A DNA stretch of 64,000 nucleotides from NCEH01 sp040049195 (lineage in GTDB: Bacteria > Pseudomonadota > Alphaproteobacteria > Rhizobiales > Xanthobacteraceae): assembly GCF_040049195.1 (NCBI RefSeq), contig NZ_JBDZDL010000001.1, one strand, 5' to 3'. Under the pieces are notes generated by a model that saw only the letters and a program-made list of their open reading frames with translations, was not told the origin of the DNA and searched no databases. A program made the translations under genes and the position numbers. Positions 50,420 to 59,925 of the stretch are shown here, in pieces (the first letter of the stretch is position 1; each line of letters begins with the position of its first letter).

Positions 50420-51433
50420 TCACGGGGCGGTCCGGTGTTGCGGAATACCGGCCCCATCGGGCAGGCAGCCGAGGCCCGCGAGGGTCTCGCGCACCGCCGT
50501 GACGAGGGGGGTATGGGGTTCAGCGCCGAGGACCGTGACGAGGCGGGCATTGTTCATCCGCAGCGGCACCCGCCAGAGATAGCGCATCTCGCCCATTTCC
50601 CGGAACGTGGTGACGAACGGCGCGGCGAGCGTGACGAGCCACCAGGGAAAGGGCCGGACCTTGAGATCCGGCCGGCCCGACGCCGCGCGGATGGCCGCGC
50701 TCATCGCATGCCCGTCGGCATCCCAATGGCCGTCCATGTGGAACACCTCGAAGGCGCCGAGCGCCTCGCCGCGTTCCGCCAATTGCACCATGATCCGCGC
50801 CACGTCCGGCAGATAGGCCCATTGGTGGCCGATGCCCGGCCGGCCCGGCATGCTGATGGCACGTAGCGGCCGGCCGGGCCGCACCAGGCCTTGGGAGAAC
50901 CAGTTGTTGCCGGCATGGGGGCCGAAAAAATCGCCCGCCCGCACGATCAGCGACCGGACCCCTTCGACCGAGACCGCGCGCAGCCGGCGTTCCATGGCGA
51001 CGCGGATCGCGCCCTTGCGGGTGGTCGGATTCTGCGGGGCGTCTTCACCCGGACCCGCGAAGGCATCCGGGCCGAAATTATAGACCGTGCCCGGCAGCAG
51101 GATGCGCGCGCCGCTGGCCCGCGCCGCCGCGATGGAATTCTCCAGCATGGGCATCACGAGCTTATCCCAGTCGCGATAGCCGGGCGGGTTGACGGCGTGG
51201 ACGATCAGGCCCGCGCCGCGCGCCGCCGCACGTACCGCTTCGGCATTCATGGCATCGCCCGCGATCCACTGGAGGCCGCGCTCCGGCCGGCGCCAGCGCG
51301 GCGCGGCGGTTTCGGGGTTTCGGGCCAACGCACGCACCTTCCAGCCCCGCCGCAGCAACTCCGCGGCCACCTCGCCGCCGATGCCGCCTGTGGCGCCCAG
51401 CACCAGCGCCGTCTTCTCAACACTCTTCGTCAT
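50420..51433 (-). CDS. NAD(P)-dependent epimerase/dehydratase (atypical SDR, NmrA-like)
   Basis: A 337-residue Rossmann protein. The nucleotide motif is ALVLGATGGIGGEVAAELL (GxxGxxG), the rest follows the extended or atypical SDR pattern with VHAVNPPGYRD and TVYNFGPDAFAG. The usual YxxxK is not evident, so catalysis may differ, as in NmrA and other atypical SDRs. It is divergent from a LysR regulator (75 bp apart), which probably controls it. The substrate is unknown. It is separated from htpG by 120 bp. Confidence 0.8.
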   Translation of the reverse strand: MTKSVEKTALVLGATGGIGGEVAAELLRRGWKVRALARNPETAAPRWRRPERGLQWIAGDAMNAEAVRAAARGAGLIVHAVNPPGYRDWDKLVMPMLENSIAAARASGARILLPGTVYNFGPDAFAGPGEDAPQNPTTRKGAIRVAMERRLRAVSVEGVRSLIVRAGDFFGPHAGNNWFSQGLVRPGRPLRAISMPGRPGIGHQWAYLPDVARIMVQLAERGEALGAFEVFHMDGHWDADGHAMSAAIRAASGRPDLKVRPFPWWLVTLAAPFVTTFREMGEMRYLWRVPLRMNNARLVTVLGAEPHTPLVTAVRETLAGLGCLPDGAGIPQHRTAP

Positions 51434-51508
51434 GTTCGTCTCCCGTCTGGGGGATAGAACGGCGTTTCTGGCTCATATGGAATTGTCAAATCTGGCGTTG
51501 CAGCTAGT

Positions 51509-52414
51509 ATGAAATGTATGAGCTTGTCCGCCGCCGACTGGGAAAATCAGCGCGCGTTTCTCGCGGTGCTGGAGCATGGCAGCCTCTCTGCCGCCGCGCG
51601 GGAACTCGCCGTGGCGCAGGCGACCGTTCGGCGGCGATTGGAGGCGTTGGAACGCGGGCTCGGGCAGGCGCTCTTCACCCGCTCGCCCTCCGGCCTTACG
51701 CCCACCGAGGCGGCGCGGGCCCTCGGGCCGCATGCACGCGCCATGGCGGCGGCCGCCGCCGCCTTCGCGCGCACCGCCTCGGCGGACGCGGGCGCCATCG
51801 CCGGCAGCGTGCGCATCACCGCGAGCGAGATGGTGGGCGCCCATGTGCTGCCCGCCATTCTGGCCGAACTGCTGGAGCGTCACCCGGGCCTGCGGTTCGA
51901 GACCCATCTCAGCAACCGCACGCAGGATCTGCTGCACCAGGAGGCGGACATCGCCGTGCGCATGGTGCGGCCGGTGCAAAGCGCTCTGGTGGTGAAGCAT
52001 GTGGGCGCGGTGAAGCTGGGTCTGTTCGCCGCGCCGGCCTATCTGGAGCGCGCGGGCGCGCCGCGCGATCTCGCCGATCTTGCCCGCTTCGCCATCGTCG
52101 GCCCGGATCGCGACGTGGATTTCCTGCGCGCCCTGGCCACGCTGGGCGAGGGCGTGGTGCCCGGCGCGCTGGCCTATCGCACCGACAGCCATTTCGCACA
52201 GCTGGAGGCGATCCGCGCGGGGGCGGGCATCGGCGTCTGCCAGCTCGCGCTTGCGGCGCGCACCCCGGTGCTGACGCGCATTCTGCCCGATCTGTTCGCC
52301 CTGCCGCTGGAAACCTTCGTGGCCATGCACGAGGACCTGCGGCAGGTGCGCCGGGTGCGCGCCACCTTCGACCATCTGGTCGCGCGCCTCCAGACCTATT
52401 GCGCCCTGACGTGA
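51509..52414 (+). CDS. LysR family transcriptional regulator
   Basis: A 301-residue LTTR. The helix-turn-helix (about 12-70, FLAVLEHGSLSAAARELAVA and ATVRRRLEALERGLG) is typical, although the recognition helix reads VAQATVRRRL where many LTTRs have S-x-x-Q. The effector domain (about 95-295) is complete and ends LVARLQTYCAL. It is divergent from the epimerase gene and probably regulates it. An alternative ATG is three codons on at 51518. Confidence 0.88.
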   Translation: MKCMSLSAADWENQRAFLAVLEHGSLSAAARELAVAQATVRRRLEALERGLGQALFTRSPSGLTPTEAARALGPHARAMAAAAAAFARTASADAGAIAGSVRITASEMVGAHVLPAILAELLERHPGLRFETHLSNRTQDLLHQEADIAVRMVRPVQSALVVKHVGAVKLGLFAAPAYLERAGAPRDLADLARFAIVGPDRDVDFLRALATLGEGVVPGALAYRTDSHFAQLEAIRAGAGIGVCQLALAARTPVLTRILPDLFALPLETFVAMHEDLRQVRRVRATFDHLVARLQTYCALT

Positions 52415-52498
52415 GGCCGCAAGGTCGTGAGCCGCGCCGTCACGGCACTGTCATGAAACGCGTCGACACCTCCGGTTCGGATCAGAGCGGGTGCCCAG

Positions 52499-54856
52499 AT
52501 GGATTATTTCAAGCGCTTCAACTTCCTGTTCGCGACCCCGGTCTTTGACGCCGACGACCTGGAAGGCGCTCGTTACAACCAGATCGTCAGGGAGATCGAA
52601 AGCTCCGGCTTCGAGGTGGTGAAGGCCCGTAATCTGGAAGACGCGGAGATCGCCGTGCAGACCGATGCCGCCATCGGCTGCATGCTGGTGGACTGGGGCA
52701 AGAAGGGCCTGGAGGGCAAGACCGCCTCCCTCATCAACCTCATGCGCCGGCGCGGCCTCGATTTCCCGATCATCCTGCTGATCCGCCGCAAGCGCTTCGA
52801 GGACGTGCCGGTGGAGGTGCTGGACTTCATCGACGGCTATGTCTTCCTTTCCGAGGAGACCCCCGCCTTCATCGCCAAGAACCTCATCAGCCGGCTGAAG
52901 CAATATGCCGAGACGCTGAAGACGCCGTTCTTCGGCGCCCTGGTGGATTATGCGGAAGAGGGCAACCAGCTCTGGACCTGCCCCGGGCATAATGGCGGCG
53001 TGTTCTATTCCCGCAGCCCCATCGGCCGGGTGTTCATGGAGCATCTGGGCGAGGCGGTGTTCCGCGACGACCTCGACAATTCGGTGCTCGATCTCGGCGA
53101 CCTCTTGACCCACGAGGGACCCGCCCTCCAGGCGCAGAAGGAAGCGGCCAAGATCTTCGGCGCCGAGAAGACCTATTTCGTGCTGAACGGCACCTCCACC
53201 TCCAACAAGGTGGCACTCGCCGCCTTGGTCACCGATGGCGACCTCGTGCTGTTCGACCGCAACAACCATAAGGCCGCCCACCATGGGGCCCTGCTGATCG
53301 CCGGCGGCCTTCCGGTCTATGTGCCCACCGTGCGCAATGCCTATGGGCTCATCGGTCCGATGGATTTCGCGGCGCTGGATGAAGAGGCCCTGCGTGAGCG
53401 CATCCGCACCCATCCGCTGGTGAAGGACCCCGAGGCGTGGAAGAAACCGCGCCCGTTCCGCGTCGCGGTTGTGGAGCAGTGCACCTATGACGGCACGATC
53501 CACAATGCCGAGATGATCCTGAAAAAGATCGGCCACCTCTGCGACTACATCTTGTTCGACGAGGCGTGGGCCGGCTTCATGAAGTTCCACCCGCTCTATG
53601 CCGGGCGCTTCGCCATGGGGCTTGCCGACCTTGGCCCCGACGCGCCGGGCATCATCGCCACCCAATCCACCCACAAGCAGCTGGCGAGCTTCTCCCAGGC
53701 CTCGCAGATCCACATGAAGGACCGGCACATCACCGGCCAGAAGCGGCGCGTGGAGCATCGGCGCTTCAACGAGAGCTTCATGCAGCACGCCTCGACTTCG
53801 CCCTTCTATCCTTTGTTCGCCTCCCTCGACGTGGGTGCGCAGATGATGAAGGGCCGCTCGGGCGAAGTGCTGTGGGACGACACGATCCGCCTCGGCATCG
53901 AGCTGCGCAAGAAGATCCGTGCGGTGCGCCGCGAGTTCGAGGAGAAGGAACAGCGGGTTGAGCGCCGCTGGTTCTTCGAACCGTTCGTGCCGGACCGGGT
54001 GGCGATCCCCGACGTGTCGAGCCCCGGCGCGGTGCACGATGTGCCGTGGGAGAGCGTCGCCACCGACCAGCTCGCCACCAACCCGGCCTTCTGGCATCTG
54101 ACCCCCGGCGCCGGCTGGCACGGGTTTGACGGCATGGCGGCGGGCTTCGCCATGACCGATCCCAACAAGCTGACCCTCCTCACCCCCGGCTTCGACCGCG
54201 CCACCGGCGCCTATGCCGAGCACGGTATCCCGGCGCCCGTGGTGGCGCAGTATCTGCGCGAGAACCGCATCGTCGCCGAGAAGAACGACCTGAACTCGCT
54301 GCTCTTCCTGCTGACGCCGGGCGTGGAGGCGAGCAAGGCGGGCACGCTGATCAGCGGCCTTGTCGCCTTCAAGAAACTGCACGACGACAATGCGCTGCTG
54401 GAGGAGGCGATCCCGGAATTCTTCCGCCGCCGCCCGGCCCGCTATGCCGGGGTGCGGCTGCGCGATCTGTGCGGGGAGATGCACCGCTTCTTCCGCGCCG
54501 CCAATGTCAGCGCGCTCCAGGCCATGCAGTTTTCCGCCGCGCACCTGCCCGATATCGCGATGTCGCCCCATGATGCGGCGCGCGCCCTGGTGCGCAACGA
54601 TGTGGACTTCCTGCCCATCGACGCCATAGCCGGCCGCATCGCGACGACGCCCTTCGTGGTCTATCCGCCGGGCATCGCCACCATCGTGCCGGGCGAGCGG
54701 CTGACCGAGCGGGCGCAGCCGATGATCGATTACCTGAAGATGTTCGAAGCCTGCTTCAACACCTTCCCCGGCTTTGACGTGGAGATCCAGGGCGTCTATC
54801 GCGAGACCGATGCGTCGGGCCGCGTGCGGCTCCATACTTACGTCGTCGCCGAATAG
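52499..54856 (+). CDS. Orn/Lys/Arg decarboxylase (PLP-dependent, biodegradative type)
   Basis: A 785-residue fold-type I PLP decarboxylase. N-terminal wing (about 1-140), PLP domain (about 145-600) and C-terminal domain (about 600-785). The PLP lysine is K393 in QSTHKQLASFSQ. TCPGHNGGVFYSRSPIG and FVLNGTSTSNKVALAALVTD are family marks. The length is closest to the inducible arginine decarboxylase AdiA group (about 755), but ornithine or lysine use cannot be excluded. It decarboxylates a basic amino acid, giving agmatine, putrescine or cadaverine and consuming a proton. GNAT follows after 8 bp, so a polyamine-modifying pair is possible. No antiporter is next to it; the TDT transporter is on the other strand. 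Confidence 0.9.
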   Translation: MDYFKRFNFLFATPVFDADDLEGARYNQIVREIESSGFEVVKARNLEDAEIAVQTDAAIGCMLVDWGKKGLEGKTASLINLMRRRGLDFPIILLIRRKRFEDVPVEVLDFIDGYVFLSEETPAFIAKNLISRLKQYAETLKTPFFGALVDYAEEGNQLWTCPGHNGGVFYSRSPIGRVFMEHLGEAVFRDDLDNSVLDLGDLLTHEGPALQAQKEAAKIFGAEKTYFVLNGTSTSNKVALAALVTDGDLVLFDRNNHKAAHHGALLIAGGLPVYVPTVRNAYGLIGPMDFAALDEEALRERIRTHPLVKDPEAWKKPRPFRVAVVEQCTYDGTIHNAEMILKKIGHLCDYILFDEAWAGFMKFHPLYAGRFAMGLADLGPDAPGIIATQSTHKQLASFSQASQIHMKDRHITGQKRRVEHRRFNESFMQHASTSPFYPLFASLDVGAQMMKGRSGEVLWDDTIRLGIELRKKIRAVRREFEEKEQRVERRWFFEPFVPDRVAIPDVSSPGAVHDVPWESVATDQLATNPAFWHLTPGAGWHGFDGMAAGFAMTDPNKLTLLTPGFDRATGAYAEHGIPAPVVAQYLRENRIVAEKNDLNSLLFLLTPGVEASKAGTLISGLVAFKKLHDDNALLEEAIPEFFRRRPARYAGVRLRDLCGEMHRFFRAANVSALQAMQFSAAHLPDIAMSPHDAARALVRNDVDFLPIDAIAGRIATTPFVVYPPGIATIVPGERLTERAQPMIDYLKMFEACFNTFPGFDVEIQGVYRETDASGRVRLHTYVVAE

Positions 54857-54864
54857 GGCCGGGA

Positions 54865-55437
54865 ATGTCGGGTTCGTCCATGGAGCAGGAAGCGGTCGTC
54901 GTCCGTCCGTCGCGGGATTCGGACGTGGATGCCATGCTGGCGATCTATCGCCGCCATATTCGACGCGGGGTCGAGGAAGGGGTGGACGACGGAGACACCC
55001 CGCAGCCGGACGATCTGCGCGAGCGGCGCAAGAATCTGAAGAGCCGCCGCTTTCCCCACATCGTCGCAGTGAAGGGCGGCGAAGTGCTGGGCTATGCCTA
55101 TGTGGTGCTGTTCCGCAAGCGGCCGGCCTATCGCTACTCGGTCAAGCATTCGATCTATGTGCACCACGAGCATCTCGGCCGGGGCATCGGCCGACTGCTT
55201 ATGCGCGGGCTGATCGATGCCTGTGCGGCCGCCGGCTTCCGCCAGATGATCGGCTATATCGATGCCGACAACACCGCCTCGCTCAGTTTGCACGAGCGGT
55301 TCGGCTTCGTGCGCGTGGGCCTGCTGCCGGGGGTGGCCTATCGCTATGGCCGCTGGTCCGACAGCGTGATGGTTCAGCGCTCGCTGGGCGCCGGCTCCAC
55401 CGCTCCGCCCCCGCCCTTGCCGCTCTCCACCCGCTGA
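54865..55437 (+). CDS. GNAT family N-acetyltransferase
   Basis: A 190-residue acetyltransferase. The core GNAT motif A is HHEHLGRGIGRLLMRGLIDA and motif B is IDADNTASLSLHERFGFVRV, a pattern close to phosphinothricin/pat-like enzymes. It transfers acetyl from acetyl-CoA to an amine. It starts 8 bp after the decarboxylase stop, so the two are surely co-transcribed. The likely substrate is a polyamine or agmatine produced by the neighbour, which is inference. A second ATG at 54880 is possible. The last 20 residues are proline-rich. Confidence 0.87.
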   Translation: MSGSSMEQEAVVVRPSRDSDVDAMLAIYRRHIRRGVEEGVDDGDTPQPDDLRERRKNLKSRRFPHIVAVKGGEVLGYAYVVLFRKRPAYRYSVKHSIYVHHEHLGRGIGRLLMRGLIDACAAAGFRQMIGYIDADNTASLSLHERFGFVRVGLLPGVAYRYGRWSDSVMVQRSLGAGSTAPPPPLPLSTR

Positions 55438-55483
55438 GGCGGACGAGCCGCCGGCGCAGATCTGATCTGAGAGCGCCCGCACC

Positions 55484-56665
55484 TCACACCGCGTCGGCCT
55501 CGAAGTCGGCCGGGATGGCGCCGGACAGCAGGCAGGGCGAGAAGAACAGGCTGCGATCGATGGCGCCGCGCAAGGTGCGATAGGCGATGATCACCCATAG
55601 CACCACCAGGCAGATCACCAGCGCGCCGCCGATCACCAGCAGGAAGCTCAGATGCGTCTGGCGGGCCAGCGCCAGCGTCGCCACCGCATAGACTCCGAGC
55701 GGGAAGGTGAAGCCCCACCAGCCGATGTTGAAGGGCAATCCCTGGGCGAGATAGCGCATGGTCGTCAGCACCGCGAGCAGGAACCACCACGCGCCATAGC
55801 CCCACAGAATCACCCCGCCGACGAGGCCGATGCCGGCCGCGACGTCGCCCACGCCTGCCAGGCCGGCGGTGGCGAAGACCTGCGGCGCGGCCGCCCCCAG
55901 CAGCAGGAGCCCGAGGGCGCCGGTGCCGATCGGGCCGAGCGAGAGCCAGCCGGAGGCCGCCATGTCCTTGGGTGGCAGCTTGTGCAGCACCAGGCGCAGC
56001 ACCAGGATGACGAGGATGCTCATGGCCAGGGGCACGGAATAGGCCCATAGCGCGTAAGCAATGATGAGGAGGCGCCAGGCCGCCTCGGGATCGGCGAGCT
56101 GTGGCACGATCAGGGCGGCGGTCGCGGCGGCGACTTCGGCGGCGACGATCGGCAGCAGCCAGACGGCGGTCATCTTCTCGATGCTGTGGTTCTGCCAGGT
56201 GAACATGAGGAAGGGGATCAGCACGCCGCAGGCGATCGCCATGGCGGCGTCCACCCACCACAGCGCCACCGCGATGTCGATGGCCACCGCCCCCCACAGC
56301 GGCACGCCGAAGGCCAGGAAGCCGTTGATGATGGTGGCGAGCCCCATGGGGATGGCACCGAAGAACATGGACATGACCGAATGGCCGAAGATGCGGCGCG
56401 CTTCGGCCGGAAACAGGATCCAGCGCGCCGCATAGAGCGCCGTGAAGGTGGCGAAGAGCGCGATGTTCGCGAGCCAGATCACGGTGCCGATCTCGTGCAG
56501 GCCGGGAAAGGGAAGGGGGAACTGATTGACCGCGAGCGCCAGGATGCCCGTGCCCATGGTGGCGGTGAACCAATTGGGGGTGAACTGGCGCACCACCTCG
56601 CGGAGCGTGCCGGGGGTCTTCGGGGCATTGCCGACCGCGGCAGCGGGGGAAGGAGAATGGGCCAC
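55484..56665 (-). CDS. TDT family transporter (tellurite-resistance/dicarboxylate type)
   Basis: A 393-residue protein with about ten transmembrane helices of the SLAC1/TehA/Mae1 fold. Family marks include FTPNWFTATMGTGILALAV in TM1 and YLAQGLPFNIGWWGFTFPLG in the second half. It may move C4-dicarboxylate, sulfite or another small anion. The GTG at 56665 follows GGAG at about 8 bp and gives the natural N-terminus AHSPSPAAAVG. The longer frame to 56755 adds a basic non-family leader. It converges on the GNAT gene, so it is on another transcript. No direct tellurite evidence exists. Confidence 0.85.
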   Translation of the reverse strand: MAHSPSPAAAVGNAPKTPGTLREVVRQFTPNWFTATMGTGILALAVNQFPLPFPGLHEIGTVIWLANIALFATFTALYAARWILFPAEARRIFGHSVMSMFFGAIPMGLATIINGFLAFGVPLWGAVAIDIAVALWWVDAAMAIACGVLIPFLMFTWQNHSIEKMTAVWLLPIVAAEVAAATAALIVPQLADPEAAWRLLIIAYALWAYSVPLAMSILVILVLRLVLHKLPPKDMAASGWLSLGPIGTGALGLLLLGAAAPQVFATAGLAGVGDVAAGIGLVGGVILWGYGAWWFLLAVLTTMRYLAQGLPFNIGWWGFTFPLGVYAVATLALARQTHLSFLLVIGGALVICLVVLWVIIAYRTLRGAIDRSLFFSPCLLSGAIPADFEADAV

Positions 56666-56862
56666 ATCCGACTCCGAATCGATCTCATGCGGAAAGCGCT
56701 GGCCGCCCGCTCGCCAAAGGCGCGCGCGATTGCGCACACCGGACCGGGGGAGCATCGCGCAAAGCCTTGAAATTCATAACATGCGTACGCCGGTGCCCGT
56801 AACGGGAGAATGACTGCCCGGAAACTGCCCCCAGTTCCGCAGCCGGCTGCCGGCGCCTCGGA

Positions 56863-57639
56863 TCACGCGTCCTCAACGCTTTGCGGCAAGATGAATGGAC
56901 CGGCCGGCACCCTGCTGACCCGCACGCGCACGCCAAACCCCGCCGCCAGCACATCGTCGGTGAGCACCTGCGCCGGCGGTCCCTCCGCCAGCACCCGTCC
57001 CGCCGCGAGCAGCACGAGGTGGTCGGCGATCATGGCGGCGAGGTTGAGATCATGCAGCACCGCGAGCACACCGCCGCCTTCGGCTGCGTGTTCGCGGGCA
57101 AGGCGCAGCACCAGCAATTGATGCGACAGATCGAGGCTGGACGTGGGCTCGTCCAGCAGCAGATAGCCCGGCGCGCCGGTCTCCCCCGCCGCCAATTGGC
57201 CGAGCACCCGCGCGAGATGCACGCGCTGGCGCTCGCCGCCGGAGAGGGACTCGTAGCGCCGGCCGCCGAAGCCGGGCAGGTCCACCCGCGCCAGAAGATC
57301 GCCGATCGCCGCTTCCGCCCGCGCCGTGCCGTGGGCCCCGAGCCCGATGCCCACCACTTCGGCGACGCTGAAGGCAAACGCCACCTCCGCCGCCTGGGGC
57401 AGCACCGCGCGGCGGCGGGCGAGGCGCGCGGGGGCAAGGGCGTGGATGTCGGTCCCATCCAGGGTGACGCGTCCGGACGTGGGGTGACGCTCGCCGGCCA
57501 GCAGTTTCAACAGGCTGGATTTGCCGGCGCCGTTGGGGCCGACCACCACCGTTACCGCGCCGGGTTTCACCACGAGATGAACACCATCGAGCAAGGTCTT
57601 GCCCTGCAGGCGCAGGGTCAGGTCGTGCGCTTCGTACAT
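56863..57639 (-). CDS. hmuV: HmuV, heme ABC transporter ATP-binding protein
   Basis: A 258-residue ABC ATPase. Walker A is GPNGAGKSS, the Q-loop region AVLPQAAEVAF, the signature LSGGERQRVHLARVL, Walker B YLLLDEP and the switch VLHDLN. AEVAFAFSVAEVVGIG is typical of HmuV. It energises the HmuU permease to import heme from periplasmic HmuT. It starts 3 bp after the hmuU stop. The last residues (PAGPFILPQSVEDA) are usual for HmuV. The gene ends the hmuTUV operon. Confidence 0.92.
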   Translation of the reverse strand: MYEAHDLTLRLQGKTLLDGVHLVVKPGAVTVVVGPNGAGKSSLLKLLAGERHPTSGRVTLDGTDIHALAPARLARRRAVLPQAAEVAFAFSVAEVVGIGLGAHGTARAEAAIGDLLARVDLPGFGGRRYESLSGGERQRVHLARVLGQLAAGETGAPGYLLLDEPTSSLDLSHQLLVLRLAREHAAEGGGVLAVLHDLNLAAMIADHLVLLAAGRVLAEGPPAQVLTDDVLAAGFGVRVRVSRVPAGPFILPQSVEDA

Positions 57640-57642
57640 GCT

Positions 57643-58725
57643 TCACCCGATCGCCGAACGGCGCCGCAGCAGCCACAGGAAGAACGGCGCGCCGACCAGC
57701 GCGGTCACCACGCCGAGCGGGAGTTCCGCCGGCGCCGCGATCAGCCGCGCGAGAATGTCGGCGCCGAGCAGGACGGCCGCGCCCAGCAGCGCGCAGGCCG
57801 GCAGCAGCGCGCGATGGCCGGGCCCGATGGAGAGCCGCACCAGGTGAGGCACCACCAGGCCGACGAAGCCGACCACGCCGGCCGAGGCGACCGCCGCGCC
57901 CACGCCCGCCGCCACCACGACGATGGCGATGCGTTTCAAGCGCTCCACCCGCAGGCCCAGATGAAAGGCCTCGGCCTCGCCCAGGGCCAGGGCGTCGAGC
58001 CCGCGTGCAAGGAACGGGGCTGCGGCCAGTAGCAGGATCACGAACGGCGCCGTCAGCCCCACCTTCATCCAGGTTGCCCCGCCGAGGCTGCCGAGGGTCC
58101 AGAACAGGAATTCGCGCGATTGCTGCTCGCTCGCCATGAATACCAGGACGCCGGTGCCGGCGCTCGCCAAGGCACCGAGCGCGAGCCCGGCAAACAGGAG
58201 CGTCGCCATGGAGGTGTAGCCCTCGCGCATGGCGAGGCGGGCGATCAGCAGCGTGGTGCCGAGCCCGCCGGCGAAGGCGGCGAGCGGCAGGCCGAGGGTG
58301 CGCGCTTCGAGCGGAAGAAAGGTGGCCGCAGAGCCGCCCAGCACGATCCAGGCCACGGCGGAAAGGGCGGCGCCGGGAGACACGCCGATCAGGCCGGGAT
58401 CGGCGAGGGGATTGCGGAAGACACCTTGCATGATCGCGCCGGCCATTGCCGTGCCCGCTCCGACCAGCGCGCCCAGCACCGCGCGCGGCAGACGCACGTC
58501 CAGCACGATGACGGTGTCCCGCAGGCCGGCTCCGGCCGGTTCGCGATAGCCGCCGATGCCCTCGATCAGCACCTGGGCAACCCGCCCGAGCGGCAATGTC
58601 ACGGGCCCGAGCGCGAGCGCCGCCAGAAAGGCGATGAGCGCGAGCGCCGTGAAGCCGGCAAGACCCGGCCCTGCGGGCCAGAGGCCGGAACCGGACGCCC
58701 GCGCCCGGCGCAATTGCGCGCTCAT
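57643..58725 (-). CDS. hmuU: HmuU, heme ABC transporter permease (FecCD family)
   Basis: A 360-residue permease with about ten helices. FecCD marks include GAIMQGVFRNPLADPGLIGV, GVVGFVGLVVPHLVR and the C-terminal LPLGVVTALVGAPFFLWLL. It partners HmuV. It overlaps the hmuT stop by four bases (ATGA). The N-terminus has a short arginine-rich start (SAQLRRARASGSG) before TM1. Confidence 0.93.
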   Translation of the reverse strand: MSAQLRRARASGSGLWPAGPGLAGFTALALIAFLAALALGPVTLPLGRVAQVLIEGIGGYREPAGAGLRDTVIVLDVRLPRAVLGALVGAGTAMAGAIMQGVFRNPLADPGLIGVSPGAALSAVAWIVLGGSAATFLPLEARTLGLPLAAFAGGLGTTLLIARLAMREGYTSMATLLFAGLALGALASAGTGVLVFMASEQQSREFLFWTLGSLGGATWMKVGLTAPFVILLLAAAPFLARGLDALALGEAEAFHLGLRVERLKRIAIVVVAAGVGAAVASAGVVGFVGLVVPHLVRLSIGPGHRALLPACALLGAAVLLGADILARLIAAPAELPLGVVTALVGAPFFLWLLRRRSAIG

Positions 58726-59675
58726 GGCATGGTCTCGTCCGCCCAGGGGCGATGCGGCAAGGGCGCAAGCGTCTCGCCCGGCCGCAGCGCGAGCGCGAGA
58801 TCGCGCACGGCTTGCGGGGTGCGCGGGCCGAACCCCAGCAGATAGGAGCCGGGGAGGGCGATGAAGCGGTTTTCCCGCGCCGCATGGGTGCCTTTGAAGG
58901 CGGGGAGGGCGAAGATCATGGGCGCGGTGAGCGCTTGCCCTGCGCCGCTCATCACGACCACGGCCTCAGGGTCGGCGGCGAAGGCCGCCTCGTCCACGGC
59001 CGGCTTGTAGCCCTTGATGGCGGAGAGGGCGTTCTGCGCGCCGGCAAGCCGAAGCATGGCGTCCGCGCTGGTATCGGCCCCGCCCACCACGGCCGTGCCG
59101 CCGGAGGCGGAGAGCACGAACGCGGCGCGCGGCCGGCTGTGCAGGCGGGCAACCTCGTCCGCGACCTGCGCGAAATCGGCCCTGAGCGCGCTGGCGAGCC
59201 GGGCGCCGGCCTCGCGTGCGCCCACCGCGTCGGCGACCGCCTCCACTTTGCGGATCACACCCGCCGCATCATGACCGTCCGGGATCATCACCACCGGCAC
59301 GGCGGCGCTCTTCAGCACCGCGAGGGCCTCCGGCGGCCCCGATCCCTCGATGGCGAGGATCAGGTCCGGGCCGACGGAGAGCACGCCTTCCGGGGTGAGG
59401 GTCCGCGCATAGCCGATGTTCGGCCGGGCGCGGGCGGCGGCGGGATAGGTGCTGGTCTGATCGACCGCGATCACGCGGTCGCCGAGGCCGAGCGCGAACA
59501 GGATCTCGGTGACAGCCCCACCGATGGAAACGATCCGGCGGGCTTCCACCGGCGGTCGCGCTTCCACACCAAGGGCAGTTCGGCCCAATGGCGCGAAAAT
59601 TAGAATTAGAGCGAGTATAAATGTTATTCGCGCTTTCTGCATTCGAATCGCTCGCTTGAATGTGAGTCGAGTCAT
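58722..59675 (-). CDS. hmuT: HmuT, heme ABC transporter substrate-binding protein
   Basis: A 317-residue periplasmic binding protein of the type III (helical backbone) class. Signal segment about 15-38 (ITFILALILIFAPLGRTALG), mature family marks RRIVSIGGAVTEILFALGLG, VDQTSTYP, and IKGYKPAVDEAAFAADPE. HmuT and ShuT use a conserved tyrosine and related ligands for heme. I use the ATG at 59675, after GAGGTC at 10 bp; a second ATG at 59642 would shorten the signal. It is divergent from the hmuR receptor gene. Confidence 0.9.
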   Translation of the reverse strand: MTRLTFKRAIRMQKARITFILALILIFAPLGRTALGVEARPPVEARRIVSIGGAVTEILFALGLGDRVIAVDQTSTYPAAARARPNIGYARTLTPEGVLSVGPDLILAIEGSGPPEALAVLKSAAVPVVMIPDGHDAAGVIRKVEAVADAVGAREAGARLASALRADFAQVADEVARLHSRPRAAFVLSASGGTAVVGGADTSADAMLRLAGAQNALSAIKGYKPAVDEAAFAADPEAVVVMSGAGQALTAPMIFALPAFKGTHAARENRFIALPGSYLLGFGPRTPQAVRDLALALRPGETLAPLPHRPWADETMP

Positions 59676-59798
59676 CGAAACTTTGACCTCGATATGGTGT
59701 GACGCGCCCGGATCAATTTTTAATTATTCGAGATATGAAAGATCAGAACGTATTTAGATTCCGCATTTGTCATGCATCAAGTTTATATACATTGCAAT

Positions 59799-59810
59799 AT
59801 TAGAACTAAT
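59799..59810. promoter_or_regulatory. ATTAG palindrome in the hmuT/hmuR divergent promoter
   Basis: ATTAGAACTAAT is a perfect palindrome (ATTAG/CTAAT around AA) in the AT-rich 250-bp region between the divergent heme genes. It shares the TTAGAA half of the ICE motif, but not its full 17-bp form. It is a candidate site for an iron or heme regulator such as Irr, RirA or HmuP. This is inference. Confidence 0.4.
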
Positions 59811-59925
59811 CCACTTGACCATATGGAAGTGACGCCTTAGGCGGGACTGAGGCGCCCGATTGCGCGCCGGAGCCCGCAAAGCCCGCTTGGGTGGTAGCCA
59901 GCAGCCATTTTTCAGGAGCCTCGAA

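Noticed and set aside
52451..54835. 794-codon antisense frame across the decarboxylase
   Set aside because: Mirror frame of a strongly supported PLP enzyme.
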